A DNA stretch of 64,000 bases from Engelhardtia mirabilis. GTDB lineage: Bacteria; Planctomycetota; UBA1135; GCA-002686595. Each line of letters starts with the position of its first letter. Within the stretch, counting starts at the first letter, position 1. Below, piece after piece: positions 17,914 to 27,277 of the stretch. The position numbers and the translations under genes are program-made. The notes beneath the pieces were generated by a model. It saw only the letters and a list, made by a program, of their open reading frames with translations, was not told the origin of the DNA and did not search any database. Location of the stretch: the NCBI RefSeq assembly GCF_007748095.1, contig NZ_CP036287.1:3968001-4032000 (forward strand), given 5' to 3'.

Positions 17914-19386
17914 TCAAGACTCGGTCAGGTACTCCATCAGCAGCCGCGGGCCGACACCGGAGCCCATCGGGCCGCCGGTGTAGTCCCGATCGAGGCTGCC
18001 CCAGGCAGTTCCTGCGATGTCCAGGTGGCACCAGGGGGTCTCCCCCACGAAGTTCGACAAGAAGGCCGCGCCGGAGGTCGAGCCGTTGCCCTGCCCGGGG
18101 GTGTTGATGTTCCGCAGGTCGGCCACGGTGCCCTTCATCTGCTCCTTGTGGCACTCCAAGAGCGGCAGCTCCCAGACCGGCTCGCCGGTTGCGTCCCCCG
18201 CGGCGCGCAGGCGATCGCGCAGCTCCGGGGTCGACGGGAACATGCCGGTCAGCTCGTGGCCCAGGGCGATGATCACCGCGCCGGTCAGGGTCGCCAGGTC
18301 GATGATCTCGTCCGGCTTGACCTTGGTGGTGGTGTAGCAGAGCGCGTCGGCCAGGATCAGGCGGCCCTCGGCGTCGGTGTTGATGACCTCGATCGTCGTG
18401 CCGTTCATGGCCGTGTGCACGTCGCCGGGCTTCGTGGCCTGGCCGTCGGGCAGGTTCTCCGAAGCCGGCACGATGCCGTGCACCTCGTGGGGGCAGCCCA
18501 GGGCCGCCAGGGCGTGGAAGGTGCCGAGCACCGCGGCGCCGCCGGACATGTCGTATTTCATGTCCTCCATCTTCGCGGCCGGCTTGATGCTGATGCCGCC
18601 TGCGTCGAAGGTCAGGCCCTTGCCGACCAGCGCCACCTTGCGGGAGCCGCGGGCGCGCTTGGTGGGCTTGTAGACCAGGTGGATCAGCTTGGCGGGCTCG
18701 CGCGAGCCGTTGCTGACGCCGAGCAGGGCGCCCATGCCCAGCTTCTTCATCTCCGCTTCCTCGATCACCTTGATCGTGAGGCGCGGGGACGACCCGGCCA
18801 GCTTGCGGGCGGCGGCGGCGAGCTTGGTCGGCGTCAACGCGTTGCCGGGCGCGTTCTGCAGGTCGCGGGTGAACAGGTTCGCGTCGGCCAGGGCCGCGCC
18901 GCGCTCGACGCCCCGCTTGAACTCGGTGCCCTTGCCGATCAGCGTCGCGCCCGCGAGGGACGGCTTCTCGGCCTTGGACTTCATCTCCGTGTACTTGTAG
19001 GTCCCCATCACCGCGCCCTCGGCCAGGGAGCGCCCGGTGCCCTCCGCGCCACATCCGACGGAGTCGTCGGCGTCGGACGTCCACAGGGTGTAGCTCTTCA
19101 GCCCCAGGCTCTCCGCACGCTTCGACGCGATCGCGCCCGCACGGCGTTGGGCCTCCCAGTTGGCGGCGTCGCGCTTGCCCAGGCCGACCAGCAGGACCCG
19201 CTCGGCATCGCCGCCAGTGGGGTCGACCAACCGCGCCTCACGAGCCTTGCCCTTGAAGTCCGCCAGCGCGGTCGCCGGCAGGGTCACGCCCGGCGGCAGG
19301 GAGAGCGTCTCGCCCTCACAGCACAACAGCACCAGCAGGGGGGTCTTGGCGAGCTTGGCGGAGCGGTCCTTGGTCGTGATCTTCAT
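17914..19386 (-). CDS. pepA: leucyl aminopeptidase (M17 family)
   Basis: A cytosolic M17 aminopeptidase of 490 residues that removes N-terminal residues using two metal ions. The metal and catalytic blocks are intact: VGKGLTFDAGGISIKP (catalytic Lys and Asp), the MKYDMSGGAAVLG block, and the hallmark NTDAEGRLILADAL. The variable N-terminal third is followed by the conserved catalytic domain from about residue 165. ATG 19386 gives a normal N-terminus (MKITTKDRSAK). It lies 141 bases downstream of ETF-ubiquinone oxidoreductase on the same strand. PepA in some bacteria also binds DNA; nothing here shows that. Confidence 0.96.
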   Translation of the reverse strand: MKITTKDRSAKLAKTPLLVLLCCEGETLSLPPGVTLPATALADFKGKAREARLVDPTGGDAERVLLVGLGKRDAANWEAQRRAGAIASKRAESLGLKSYTLWTSDADDSVGCGAEGTGRSLAEGAVMGTYKYTEMKSKAEKPSLAGATLIGKGTEFKRGVERGAALADANLFTRDLQNAPGNALTPTKLAAAARKLAGSSPRLTIKVIEEAEMKKLGMGALLGVSNGSREPAKLIHLVYKPTKRARGSRKVALVGKGLTFDAGGISIKPAAKMEDMKYDMSGGAAVLGTFHALAALGCPHEVHGIVPASENLPDGQATKPGDVHTAMNGTTIEVINTDAEGRLILADALCYTTTKVKPDEIIDLATLTGAVIIALGHELTGMFPSTPELRDRLRAAGDATGEPVWELPLLECHKEQMKGTVADLRNINTPGQGNGSTSGAAFLSNFVGETPWCHLDIAGTAWGSLDRDYTGGPMGSGVGPRLLMEYLTES

Positions 19387-19527
19387 CGGGGGGAGCGGTG
19401 CGTCGGTCGGGGTCGAGGGCGGTTGGTCGGGATTCGCCGCGGCTGCTCGGCTCGCGAGTCGGGGCCGAGCGCTGGGGCTGGATTCGGGGCAACAGGGGGG
19501 CGTCGCGGGGATGAGCCGCCCCCGTGC

Positions 19528-21300
19528 TCACATGTCGATGTACTTGGGACCGCCGCCACCCTCGGGCACGGTCCACTCGATGACCTGGTAGGGATCGGCC
19601 ACGTCGCAGGTCTTGCAGTGCACGCAGTTGCTGGCGTTGATCATCACGCCGTCCTTGGCCGAACGCTCGGTCCACTCGTAGACGGCCGCCGGGCAGAAGT
19701 TCTGGCACGGATTGCCGAACTCCTCGGTGCACCTGGTGACGCAGATGTCCGGGTCGGTGATCACCAGGTGACTGGGCTGGTCCTCCTCGTGGACCGCGCC
19801 CGAGTGGTACACGTCGGTCAGCTTGTCGAGGGACAGACCGTCGTCGAAGGTCGGCTTGGTGAGCAGCGACTTGTCGATGCGCTCGGTGTACTGGTAGTCG
19901 GGATGCACGCCGCGCCGGGCCTTGAGGCCGCGGCCACCCGTGATCATCTGCAGGCCGGCGTCGATCGAGCCGGCGAAGAAGCCCTCCGCGAAGGCCTGGC
20001 GGAAGTTGCGCACGCCCCACAGCTCTGCCTTGATCCACGAGCCCTCGACCAGCTCCTCGTAGCGCTTCAACTTGCCCGCCGAGGTGTCGTCCGCGGCCAG
20101 GGCGTCGATCAGCGCTTCCGCCGCGAGCATGCCCGACTTCATCGCCAGGTGGATGCCCTTGAGCCGCGCCATGTTGACGAAGCCGGCGCAGTCGCCGATC
20201 AACATGAAGCCGTCGCCATAGGTGCGCGGCAGGCTGTAGTAGCCGCCGCCGGGGATGGTCTTCGCTCCGTAGCGCTCGATCTTGCCGCCCTCGAGCAGCT
20301 CCGCGAGCGCCGGGTGCTGCTTCCACTGCACGAACAGGGCGTGGGGATCGAGCTTCGCGTCGGGGTGGTCGAGGCCCACGACGAAGCCGATCGACAGCTT
20401 GTTGTCCTTCTGGCCGTAGATCCAACCGCCGCCGTAGCCGCGGGTGCCGAGCGGGTGCAGGGCGGTGTGGATCACCGAACCGAGCATCTGCTTGCCGCGC
20501 TCCTCGGGGATCGACCAGATCTCCTTGATGCCGGTCTCCCAGATCTGCGGGTTCTTGCCAGCGTCCAGACCGAGCTTCGAGATCAAGCCCTTGGTCAGGC
20601 TGCCTCGCGTGCCCTCGGCGAAGACCGTGGCGCGGGCCTTCACGTTCATGCCCGGCTCGAAGTTGCCCTTCTGGCTGCCGTCCTTGGCGAGCCCTGAGTC
20701 GCGGGTCTGCACCCCCACCACGCGGTCGCCGTCGTACAGCACTTCACTCGCCGCGAAGCCCGCGTAGATGTCGATGCCCAGCTCCTCGGCCTGGTCCTTC
20801 AACCAGCGCACGACCTTGTAGAGGCTGACGATGTAGTTGCCGTGGTTCTTGAACTGCGGCGGGACCAGGGCGCCCTTGAGGCGGAACTTGCCCCCGCCGG
20901 CGAAGAGCACGTCGACGCAGTCGAAGGTGACCTCGCTCTCCACCGGGCAGCCCTGCTCGAGGAAGTCCGGGAAGAGCTCCTGCATCGCGCGCGGATCCAT
21001 GACCGCGCCCGAGAGGGTGTGGTAGCCGATGTCCTCGGCCTTCTCGAGGATCAGGATCGACAGCTCCTGGCCCTTGGCCTGGGCCAGGCGTTGGAGCGTG
21101 ATGGCGGAGGCCAAGCTGGCCGCGCCGGCACCCACGAAGAGCACGTCGACCTCGAACTCCTCACGCTCCACGCCGCTGGCGTTGAGGTTGACCCCCCCCA
21201 CGCGGCCGATCCGCGCGGTGCGGTCGGCGCCGGGCAGGCCGGTCAGGGGGCTCAGGTGCGCGCCGTTCGCGGCGGTCGTACTCGATCCTGCGGTGCTCAT
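19528..21300 (-). CDS. electron transfer flavoprotein-ubiquinone oxidoreductase
   Basis: ETF-QO (590 residues from ATG 21300), a membrane-associated flavoprotein that passes electrons from electron-transfer flavoprotein to the quinone pool, linking beta-oxidation and amino-acid degradation to respiration. The FAD-binding dinucleotide motif is VDVLFVGAGAASLASA at about residues 50-65. The second FAD motif is YGDGFMLIGDCAGFVN. The C-terminal ferredoxin-like domain carries the 4Fe-4S ligands (CVHCKTCDVADP, with the preceding CPAAVY region). The family's ubiquinone-site region precedes it. Starting at 21300 removes an Arg/Pro-rich upstream extension. ETF alpha and beta subunits are not in the window. 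Confidence 0.96.
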   Translation of the reverse strand: MSTAGSSTTAANGAHLSPLTGLPGADRTARIGRVGGVNLNASGVEREEFEVDVLFVGAGAASLASAITLQRLAQAKGQELSILILEKAEDIGYHTLSGAVMDPRAMQELFPDFLEQGCPVESEVTFDCVDVLFAGGGKFRLKGALVPPQFKNHGNYIVSLYKVVRWLKDQAEELGIDIYAGFAASEVLYDGDRVVGVQTRDSGLAKDGSQKGNFEPGMNVKARATVFAEGTRGSLTKGLISKLGLDAGKNPQIWETGIKEIWSIPEERGKQMLGSVIHTALHPLGTRGYGGGWIYGQKDNKLSIGFVVGLDHPDAKLDPHALFVQWKQHPALAELLEGGKIERYGAKTIPGGGYYSLPRTYGDGFMLIGDCAGFVNMARLKGIHLAMKSGMLAAEALIDALAADDTSAGKLKRYEELVEGSWIKAELWGVRNFRQAFAEGFFAGSIDAGLQMITGGRGLKARRGVHPDYQYTERIDKSLLTKPTFDDGLSLDKLTDVYHSGAVHEEDQPSHLVITDPDICVTRCTEEFGNPCQNFCPAAVYEWTERSAKDGVMINASNCVHCKTCDVADPYQVIEWTVPEGGGGPKYIDM

Positions 21301-21564
21301 GTCGGGGGAGCGATCGGGCCGTGCTACCGAGCCCGGCGCGCGGTCTCGGTCGCGTTGGGGCGGACTGGGCGGGCGGGACGGACGGTCCTTGACGGGCTCG
21401 TCCCGGGTTGGATCCGCGCGGACGTGTGGAGCAGAGGACCGCCAGCGGCGGGCCCCATCACGCCGATTCGCGGCCGCGCAGGGTAGCAACGGCGGGCGGG
21501 CGTTTGAAGGCGGGGGCCAGCCGCGGGAGGCCGTGGGAGCCGACCCCAGGCGCCCGCACCCGAC

Positions 21565-22296
21565 TCAGGAACGGTCGCCGATCCAATGGTGCCCATCGCC
21601 ATAGTGCTCTTTCTTCCAGACCGGCAGACGGGCCTTCAGCTCGTCGATCAGGAAGCGGCAGGCACGGAAGGCGGCGTCGCGGTGGGGACTCGCCACGGCC
21701 ACCACGACCGAGGGTTCGCCCAGGCCCACGGCGCCGGTGCGATGGACGCACAGCATTCGCAGGCTGCGCCCCTCGGGAGAGTCGTAGGCCGGCTCCTCGC
21801 TGCCGCCCTCGCCGAAGAGCGCGCGGCAGTCCTCGAACACCCGCTCCATCTCGGGACCGGCCATGGCGGCGAAGGCCTCGTACTCGAGCCGGTCGACGTC
21901 CTGGCCCCGGTTGCGGTTGCGGGTCGTGCCCGTGAAGACCACCGAGGCGCCGCAGGACTCGTGGGTCACCCGCGCCAGGCAGGCCCCGGGATCGAGCGGC
22001 TCGGACGAGAGCTCGAACAGGCCCCGCTCGAGCAACTCGTCCTCCCCCGGCTCGCCCCCGGAGACCGGAGGCAAGAGGTGCAGGACCTCGGACCCGTCGA
22101 CGGCCTGGCCGTCGGGCACGTAGCGCGTGCCGAGCACCCCGCGCACGTGGTCCAGGTTCCCCAGCTCGGGCCAGCGCTCGGCCACCAGCCGCTTGGCTCC
22201 GGCCACGGTCAGGTCGTCGGGGACGCCGTCGAGGGTCAAGTGTTCGGCGCCGGCCCGCTCGCGCAGGACCGCGTGGAGTTGGATCGTGATCTGCAT
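21565..22296 (-). CDS. molybdopterin synthase, MoaD-MoaE fusion
   Basis: A 243-residue fusion of both molybdopterin synthase subunits. Residues 1-81 are the ubiquitin-like sulfur carrier MoaD, ending in the required double glycine (PPVSGG, Gly80-Gly81). After a short linker, residues from about 90 are MoaE, the catalytic subunit that turns cyclic pyranopterin monophosphate into molybdopterin. MoaE hallmarks are SVVFTGTTRNRNRG, the LEYEAF block and the PVWKKEHYGDG lysine motif. MoaD normally needs a free C-terminal Gly for thiocarboxylation, so this protein would have to be cleaved after Gly81 to work, as reported for mycobacterial MoaX. No other molybdopterin genes are nearby. It is divergent from a radical SAM gene. 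Confidence 0.93.
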   Translation of the reverse strand: MQITIQLHAVLRERAGAEHLTLDGVPDDLTVAGAKRLVAERWPELGNLDHVRGVLGTRYVPDGQAVDGSEVLHLLPPVSGGEPGEDELLERGLFELSSEPLDPGACLARVTHESCGASVVFTGTTRNRNRGQDVDRLEYEAFAAMAGPEMERVFEDCRALFGEGGSEEPAYDSPEGRSLRMLCVHRTGAVGLGEPSVVVAVASPHRDAAFRACRFLIDELKARLPVWKKEHYGDGHHWIGDRS

Positions 22297-22404
22297 TCTG
22301 AGGAGGCCCGCTATCCCAACGACGGCCGGGTCCGCCTACAAGGTCCTGTCCGGCCAGACCCTGGTCATCAGGCCAGCGGTAGACTTGGCGGTTCGAATCG
22401 CACG

Positions 22405-23472
22405 ATGGAAGACCGCGACACCACCTCCCCCAGCTCCCAGGAGCTGCCCCTACACCCGTCCCAGGACCAGCCGGCCCTGGGCGGCTCTCCGTCGGAGCTG
22501 GACCTGCCCCCCCACCTGGTCGGGGCCAGCCAGGAGGCGATCTGGGAGTGGGTGCGCGAGACCGGTACGAACCCCCTGCCCGTGCGCGCCCTGCAGATCG
22601 AGACGACGTCGATCTGCAACTTCCGCTGCCAGTCGTGCCCCCTTTCTCTGGACGGCTACGACCGGCCCACCGAGCACCTCTGCCTGGCCGAGTTCAACCG
22701 GATCCTCGACGCCTTCCCCGGGGTCGAGAAGGTCGAGCTCCAGGGCCTGGGCGAGGTCTTCCTGAACCCCGAGCTGTTCGCCCTCGTGCGCGCGGCGCGC
22801 GAGCGCGGGATCGAGGTCCACACCTACTCGAACGCCTCGAAGGTCACCGCCGAGGCGGCCTTCGGCCTGATCGAGTCCGGCCTGGCGTTGATCAATTTCT
22901 CCATGGACGGGGCCGACGCGGAGACCTTCCGCAGCCTGCGCAAGGGCGGACAACTGCGCGTCTACAAGCGCTGCGTGTCGAACCTGCTCGCGGCGCGGCG
23001 CGCCCTGGGCTCGACGACGCCTTCGATCGGCGTGATGAGCGTGCTCTCCAAGCGCAACCTGAAGCAGGTCCCCGAGCTGCTCGCCATCGCCGAGGAGCTG
23101 GGCGTCGACGCGATCACCTTCACCAAGCTCAACGGCAGCCACGTGGCCGGCCAGGAAGTCCTCGAGCTGGACGAGGCCGACCGCGAGTGGCTGCGCTCCC
23201 TGCCCCCCTACGACGGCCCGCTGCAGGTCCACTGGGGCTTCGAGCCCTGGACCAAGGAGCAGCGCATGGACTGCTACTGGCCGCGGCACATGGCCTACGT
23301 GACCGTCGAGGGCGACGTCACCCCCTGCTGCAACTTCTTCGACAGCCGCGAGCTGAACCTCGGCAACGTGCACGAGAAGACCGGCCGCGAGATCTGGAAC
23401 GACGTCCCCTACCGCCAGTTCCGCAAAGATCTGCTGGCCGGGGACCTGCACGAGAAGTGCAAGCGCTGCTGA
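22405..23472 (+). CDS. radical SAM protein with SPASM/twitch C-terminus
   Basis: A 355-residue radical SAM enzyme from ATG 22405. The S-adenosylmethionine cluster motif is C71-NFR-C75-QS-C78, followed by a typical TIM-barrel pattern (GLGEVFLNPELF, YSNASKVT, FSMDGADAETF). The C-terminal part has the SPASM-type auxiliary-cluster Cys pattern: an early Cys in DCYWPRHM, TPCCNFFD, then EKCKRC, the last Cys being the final residue of the protein. Such enzymes modify peptides, nucleotides or sugars; the substrate is not evident, and no small precursor peptide was found next to it. The upstream open frame is a shadow of moaDE. It shares a divergent control region with moaDE. Confidence 0.9.
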   Translation: MEDRDTTSPSSQELPLHPSQDQPALGGSPSELDLPPHLVGASQEAIWEWVRETGTNPLPVRALQIETTSICNFRCQSCPLSLDGYDRPTEHLCLAEFNRILDAFPGVEKVELQGLGEVFLNPELFALVRAARERGIEVHTYSNASKVTAEAAFGLIESGLALINFSMDGADAETFRSLRKGGQLRVYKRCVSNLLAARRALGSTTPSIGVMSVLSKRNLKQVPELLAIAEELGVDAITFTKLNGSHVAGQEVLELDEADREWLRSLPPYDGPLQVHWGFEPWTKEQRMDCYWPRHMAYVTVEGDVTPCCNFFDSRELNLGNVHEKTGREIWNDVPYRQFRKDLLAGDLHEKCKRC

Positions 23473-23729
23473 GCGCGCAGCCCACGTCGGCGGGTCGGGT
23501 TTGGGCCCGGACGCCGAGAGATCGGGCCAAGGCACGGGCGCGCTGAGGCCCGCCGGCGGGGTCTGGGTGCGGGGAATTGGCGGATGACCGCGCCCGGCGG
23601 GTTCGGCGGCGGCTGTTCCCTGGCCCCCTGGATTCACCGGCGCGGGCCGGACCGCCGCGGCGCACGTCCAGCGAAGGGCCGGTCCCGCGGACGTCCTTCG
23701 AGGGCGAGCTCGGTGGCAGGATGGGAGCC

Positions 23730-24830
23730 ATGAAGAACTGGACCGTACCCGCCACATCAGCGCTCGCAGCTCTCGCCACCCTCGCAGCCCTGACTCCCGC
23801 GTCGGCCGCGCAGACGCCGACCGGCGTCATCACCGTGAGCTACTTCCAGAAGGCCTACGAGATGGACCTCGACGGCGGCCCCGCGACGACCCTCGCGACG
23901 ATCTTCGGCGTGCGCCCCAACGCCATGGCCAAGGACGCAGCCGGTCGGCTGTGGACGACGGGGAATCCCAGCTCCACCGCCGGCGACCTGATGCTGGTGC
24001 GGCTCGATCCGTTCACGGGAGCGACGCTGGACGAGCGCCCGATCCTGGGGCTGGAGAGCGTGCGGGGCTTGACCTTCCTTCCGGACGGCAGCCTGCTCGC
24101 CGTCGAAGGCGACAGCACCGGCGGCCCCTCGGAGTTGTACGAGATCGCTGTCGACGGGACCGCGCTGCCGCGGGGTGTCACGGGCAGCCTCGCGATCCAG
24201 AGTTTGCACTGGCACGGGGCGCGCCTGCTGGGCGGCACCTCCTCGGCCGTGGTCGAGCTGGACCCGGCGACGGGCGCCGTGCTCTCGACGCTGATCGCGG
24301 ACACACCGTCGATGCAATGGATGGCGACTGACGCCTGTGGCGACCTGTATGGCGGCTGGGGCAAGTTCCACCGGCTCGACGTCGACGCCGGCACCTGGAT
24401 CGACCTCGGCTTCCTGCCCTACGGCGACAACCGCGGCTTCGAGTTCCAGCCCGTGCCGAGCACCGTGGAGGTCATCCCCGGCTCGCCCGCCAACCCGCTG
24501 GTCTTCGGCCTGGCGCCGGGGACGGACGCCCTGATCGGCAGGACCCTGAAGCTCGCCGTCGACCACACCACCTTCGTCTCCTCGGCCGTCCAGGACGTAC
24601 TACTGCTGGGCTACACCCAGGCGAACATCCCGACCTTTGCCGGGACCCTGTCGCTGGTCGCGGTCGGCGGCGGCCCCTACTTCTTCGACCAGGTCGGGCT
24701 CTACGCGGTCGACATCCCGCTCAGCTGTGGGCTGTTCGGACTGGACCTCTACTTCCAGGCCGCCTCGATCTCCCCCGACAGCGGCATCAGCCTGACCAAC
24801 GCGATCCGCGTGCAGTTCGGCTGGAACTGA
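23730..24830 (+). CDS. secreted beta-propeller-like protein
   Basis: A 366-residue exported protein. ATG 23730 (MKNWTVPATSALAAL) begins the signal peptide, cleaved probably at ASAAQTP; an ATG nine bases upstream is an equally possible start. The body repeats short beta-propeller-like blades with LYEIAVDG-, VVELDPATG- and FHRLDVDAG-type turns, as in proteins that read out a log or measurement series. The last 90 residues form a beta domain ending LYFQAASISPDSGISLTNAI, a type of tail I associate with secreted planctomycete proteins. Function unknown. The next gene, on the same strand after 127 bases, is also secreted. Confidence 0.75.
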   Translation: MKNWTVPATSALAALATLAALTPASAAQTPTGVITVSYFQKAYEMDLDGGPATTLATIFGVRPNAMAKDAAGRLWTTGNPSSTAGDLMLVRLDPFTGATLDERPILGLESVRGLTFLPDGSLLAVEGDSTGGPSELYEIAVDGTALPRGVTGSLAIQSLHWHGARLLGGTSSAVVELDPATGAVLSTLIADTPSMQWMATDACGDLYGGWGKFHRLDVDAGTWIDLGFLPYGDNRGFEFQPVPSTVEVIPGSPANPLVFGLAPGTDALIGRTLKLAVDHTTFVSSAVQDVLLLGYTQANIPTFAGTLSLVAVGGGPYFFDQVGLYAVDIPLSCGLFGLDLYFQAASISPDSGISLTNAIRVQFGWN

Positions 24831-24957
24831 ATGGAGCTTCGCGCGGTTGGCGCCGCGGCCTTCGGCGGCCCCGCCCGGGTCACGGGCAGGTAACGGGCTG
24901 CGCGGAGCGCCGTGCCCATGGAATCCGAGGGTTAGGGTGACCGAACGCGGAGAGCCC

Positions 24958-26259
24958 ATGATCACCACGACCTTGCTCGCAGCGAGCCTCCGCGCCGCCG
25001 CGCCCGCCGACGCCATCGACCGCTGCCGCAACTCCCTCTGTTCGCCGGGCGACCTCGACGGAGACGGCGTGTCCGACGTGGTCGTCGCCGGGCGGCTCGC
25101 CGCCGAGGTCTTCGGCTGGGGCGGATGCAGCGTCCCGACCGTGCGGGCCCTGAGCGGGGTCGACGGCAGCCCGCTGTGGACAGCCGAGGGCCAGCCGGGC
25201 TTCGGCCTCGAGGTCGCCGCGGCGGGCGATCTGGACGGCGACGGGATCGGGGACGTGGCCGTCGCCTCGCCGAGGGCCTCGGAGGTCTGGAGGGTCACCT
25301 CCGGCCCCCTGGTGCTGCTCTCCGGCGGCAGCGGCGCGCGCCTGGCAACCGTCCAGTCGCCCCGGGGCATCGCCGCGTTCGGCACCTCGATCAGCGCCGG
25401 ACTGCAACTCGTCGGCGACCCGACGCCCGACGTCCTCGTGGGCGCTGACCGGTGCGTCGTGCTGGTGGACGGCGGCCTGCGGCGGCCCGTGTCCCTGTGG
25501 TACCGGACCGAGGCCGCGGTGGTCTCGGCCGGCTTCGAGGTGGACGAGTCGGGCGCACTGGTCGCGCCGGCGGAGGCCAGATCCCAGTTCGGCAGGTCCT
25601 CGTCGAACCTGGAAGTCGCCGGCTTCGGCATCGCGGACCTCGACGGCGACGGCCGGGGCGAGGTCTTGATCCCCCGCTTCTCGGGCATCTGGCCCGCTCC
25701 GTCGACGCAACCGCTGCCGGAGTTCACCGAGCCACTTGCGCTGCGACGTGGCCTCCCGTTGCGAGACGGTTGGGCCGCCACCTGGTTGGTGGACGCCTCG
25801 GGGGTGCCCGACGCCGTCGTCACCACGACCATCGACGAGAGCATCTCGGCCACGGACCTCGAGACCGGGGAGGAGCGTTGGTCCCACGACTACAGCGGCG
25901 GCTACCTGCAGGCAGAGGGGGCGACGATCGCCCGCGTGGGCGACTTCGACGGCGACGGTCTGGCGGACCTGGCGCACACGGCGAACGAGACGGGCATGGA
26001 CTGCGACGGGGGATTCCTGGTGATCCACTCCGCGGCGGACGGGTCGGTCCTGCGCCAGCTCGACGTCGTCGGCCTCGACGACTCGCTGCTCCCGATCGAG
26101 GGCGATTGGTGCCGCTCGGGCTACGACGTGACGGCCCTCGACGACTCGGACGGCGACGGTTTCCCCGAGCTCGCCCTCCACGCCCCGCGCTACCGCCAGG
26201 TGCGCCTGCTCGACGGGCGGACCCTCGAGCCGCGCTGGAACGTGAACCTCGGCCGCTGA
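24958..26259 (+). CDS. FG-GAP/integrin-like repeat protein
   Basis: A 433-residue protein from ATG 24958, with a GGAGAG ribosome-binding site directly upstream. The N-terminus is short and only weakly signal-like (MITTTLLAASLRAAAPADA), but the body is clearly the extracellular FG-GAP type. Repeats carry Asp-rich calcium-loop motifs: GDLDGDGVSDVVV, GDLDGDGIGDVAVAS, ADLDGDGRGEVLI, GDFDGDGLADLAH and DDSDGDGFPELAL. Five or more repeats would close a seven-blade propeller. Such proteins bind calcium and often surfaces or other proteins, with no known reaction. A bidirectional hairpin separates it from ssb on the other strand. Confidence 0.85.
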   Translation: MITTTLLAASLRAAAPADAIDRCRNSLCSPGDLDGDGVSDVVVAGRLAAEVFGWGGCSVPTVRALSGVDGSPLWTAEGQPGFGLEVAAAGDLDGDGIGDVAVASPRASEVWRVTSGPLVLLSGGSGARLATVQSPRGIAAFGTSISAGLQLVGDPTPDVLVGADRCVVLVDGGLRRPVSLWYRTEAAVVSAGFEVDESGALVAPAEARSQFGRSSSNLEVAGFGIADLDGDGRGEVLIPRFSGIWPAPSTQPLPEFTEPLALRRGLPLRDGWAATWLVDASGVPDAVVTTTIDESISATDLETGEERWSHDYSGGYLQAEGATIARVGDFDGDGLADLAHTANETGMDCDGGFLVIHSAADGSVLRQLDVVGLDDSLLPIEGDWCRSGYDVTALDDSDGDGFPELALHAPRYRQVRLLDGRTLEPRWNVNLGR

Positions 26260-26370
26260 CAGCGGGTCCAAGGCGGCGGATGCATCTGGTCGCTCGGGAG
26301 TCACCGGCAGTGCGGCACGAGGGCTGTCCAGCCGGCCCAGTGGCCGAAGGGCGCGGGCTCCGCCGAACGG

Positions 26371-26396
26371 CCGACGGGGCCCGTGGGCCCCGTCGG
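26371..26396. terminator. bidirectional hairpin between convergent genes
   Basis: A perfect 12-bp stem CCGACGGGGCCC/GGGCCCCGTCGG around a tiny GT loop, between the FG-GAP gene (ends 26259) and ssb (ends 26463). Confidence 0.6.
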
Positions 26397-26462
26397 TAGT
26401 CGCGTCAGTCGATGCCGCAGGGTCGAACTCCTGTCGGCACGCGGCCCGTCGCCGCTCGGATC

Positions 26463-26963
26463 TCAGAAGGGCGTGTCGGACATCTCGTCCTCGAAGGACG
26501 GGGAGCCGCCCCAGGCGTCGTCGCCGCCTTGGTCGGAGGAGCCGCCGGACTGCTGCGGAGGGGCGCTGCGCTGCTGGCTGCTTCCGCCGCCGCCCCAGGA
26601 ACCGCCGCCCCCACCGCCGCCGCCGTCTTCCTTGCCGCCGACGAACTCCCAGTTGTCACCGACCACGTAGAGCTTGGAGCGCTTGCCGCCGCCGTTCTTG
26701 TCCTCCCAGGTGTCGAGGCGCAGCTTGCCCTCGATGAAGGCCGACTTGCCCTTGGTGTGGAAGCGCGCGAAGGCCTCGCCGCGCTTGCCGAACATGGTCA
26801 CGTCGACGAAGGTCGGGCGGTCCTGCCACTGACCATCCTGGGTCTGGAAGCGCTCGTTCACGGCCAGGCCGAAGTTGACGATCGCCGTGCCGCTCTGGGC
26901 GAAGCGGGTCTCGGGGTCGCGGGTCAGGTTGCCCATCAGAAGGACTTTGTTGTAGCTCGCCAT
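26463..26963 (-). CDS. ssb: single-stranded DNA-binding protein
   Basis: SSB (166 residues from ATG 26963, MASYNKVLLMGNLTRDPE), which coats single-stranded DNA during replication and repair. The OB-fold occupies about residues 1-108 (VLLMGNLTRDPETR, FVDVTMFGKRGEAFARF, VVGDNWEFVGG). A Gly-rich linker follows, and the tail ends DEMSDTPF, close to the acidic C-terminal tip that recruits partner proteins. An in-frame extension upstream of 26963 is not SSB-like. It is a single gene with convergent and divergent neighbours. Confidence 0.96.
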   Translation of the reverse strand: MASYNKVLLMGNLTRDPETRFAQSGTAIVNFGLAVNERFQTQDGQWQDRPTFVDVTMFGKRGEAFARFHTKGKSAFIEGKLRLDTWEDKNGGGKRSKLYVVGDNWEFVGGKEDGGGGGGGGSWGGGGSSQQRSAPPQQSGGSSDQGGDDAWGGSPSFEDEMSDTPF

Positions 26964-27277
26964 CGTGTCGTGTTGCGGCTCGCAGCCGCCAAGGGGCCGT
27001 TGGTACGGCCAGGGAGGAGAGGGAGTCAGATTTCGATTGCTGCGCGGGCGGCGCCGTGCCGCCGGGAGCGGGAGGACGCCCTGGAGCTCGGCTCCTGGGG
27101 TGCTTCCCCGGGCGAGCCGCTGGCCCGCCCGAGCCCCGATCCTACTCCCGGCGGGGTTGCCGATCACCTCCCGGCAGGCGTCCCTCCAGACGGTCTACCC
27201 GGCCTCCGTCGTTGCGCTGGAGGGGGCGGGGTGCCTACCTTCGGCCATCCCCCGGCCACCACCCAGCCAGCCCCCCC

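Noticed and set aside
17650..20697. Plus-strand open frame of about 1000 codons opposite pepA and ETF-QO
   Set aside because: It is Gly/Arg/Leu-rich, has no domain, and lies exactly antisense to two well-supported genes; a shadow of GC-rich coding DNA.
21586..22404. N-terminal extension of the radical SAM frame
   Set aside because: The extra residues are antisense to moaDE; the true start at 22405 gives a normal radical SAM protein.
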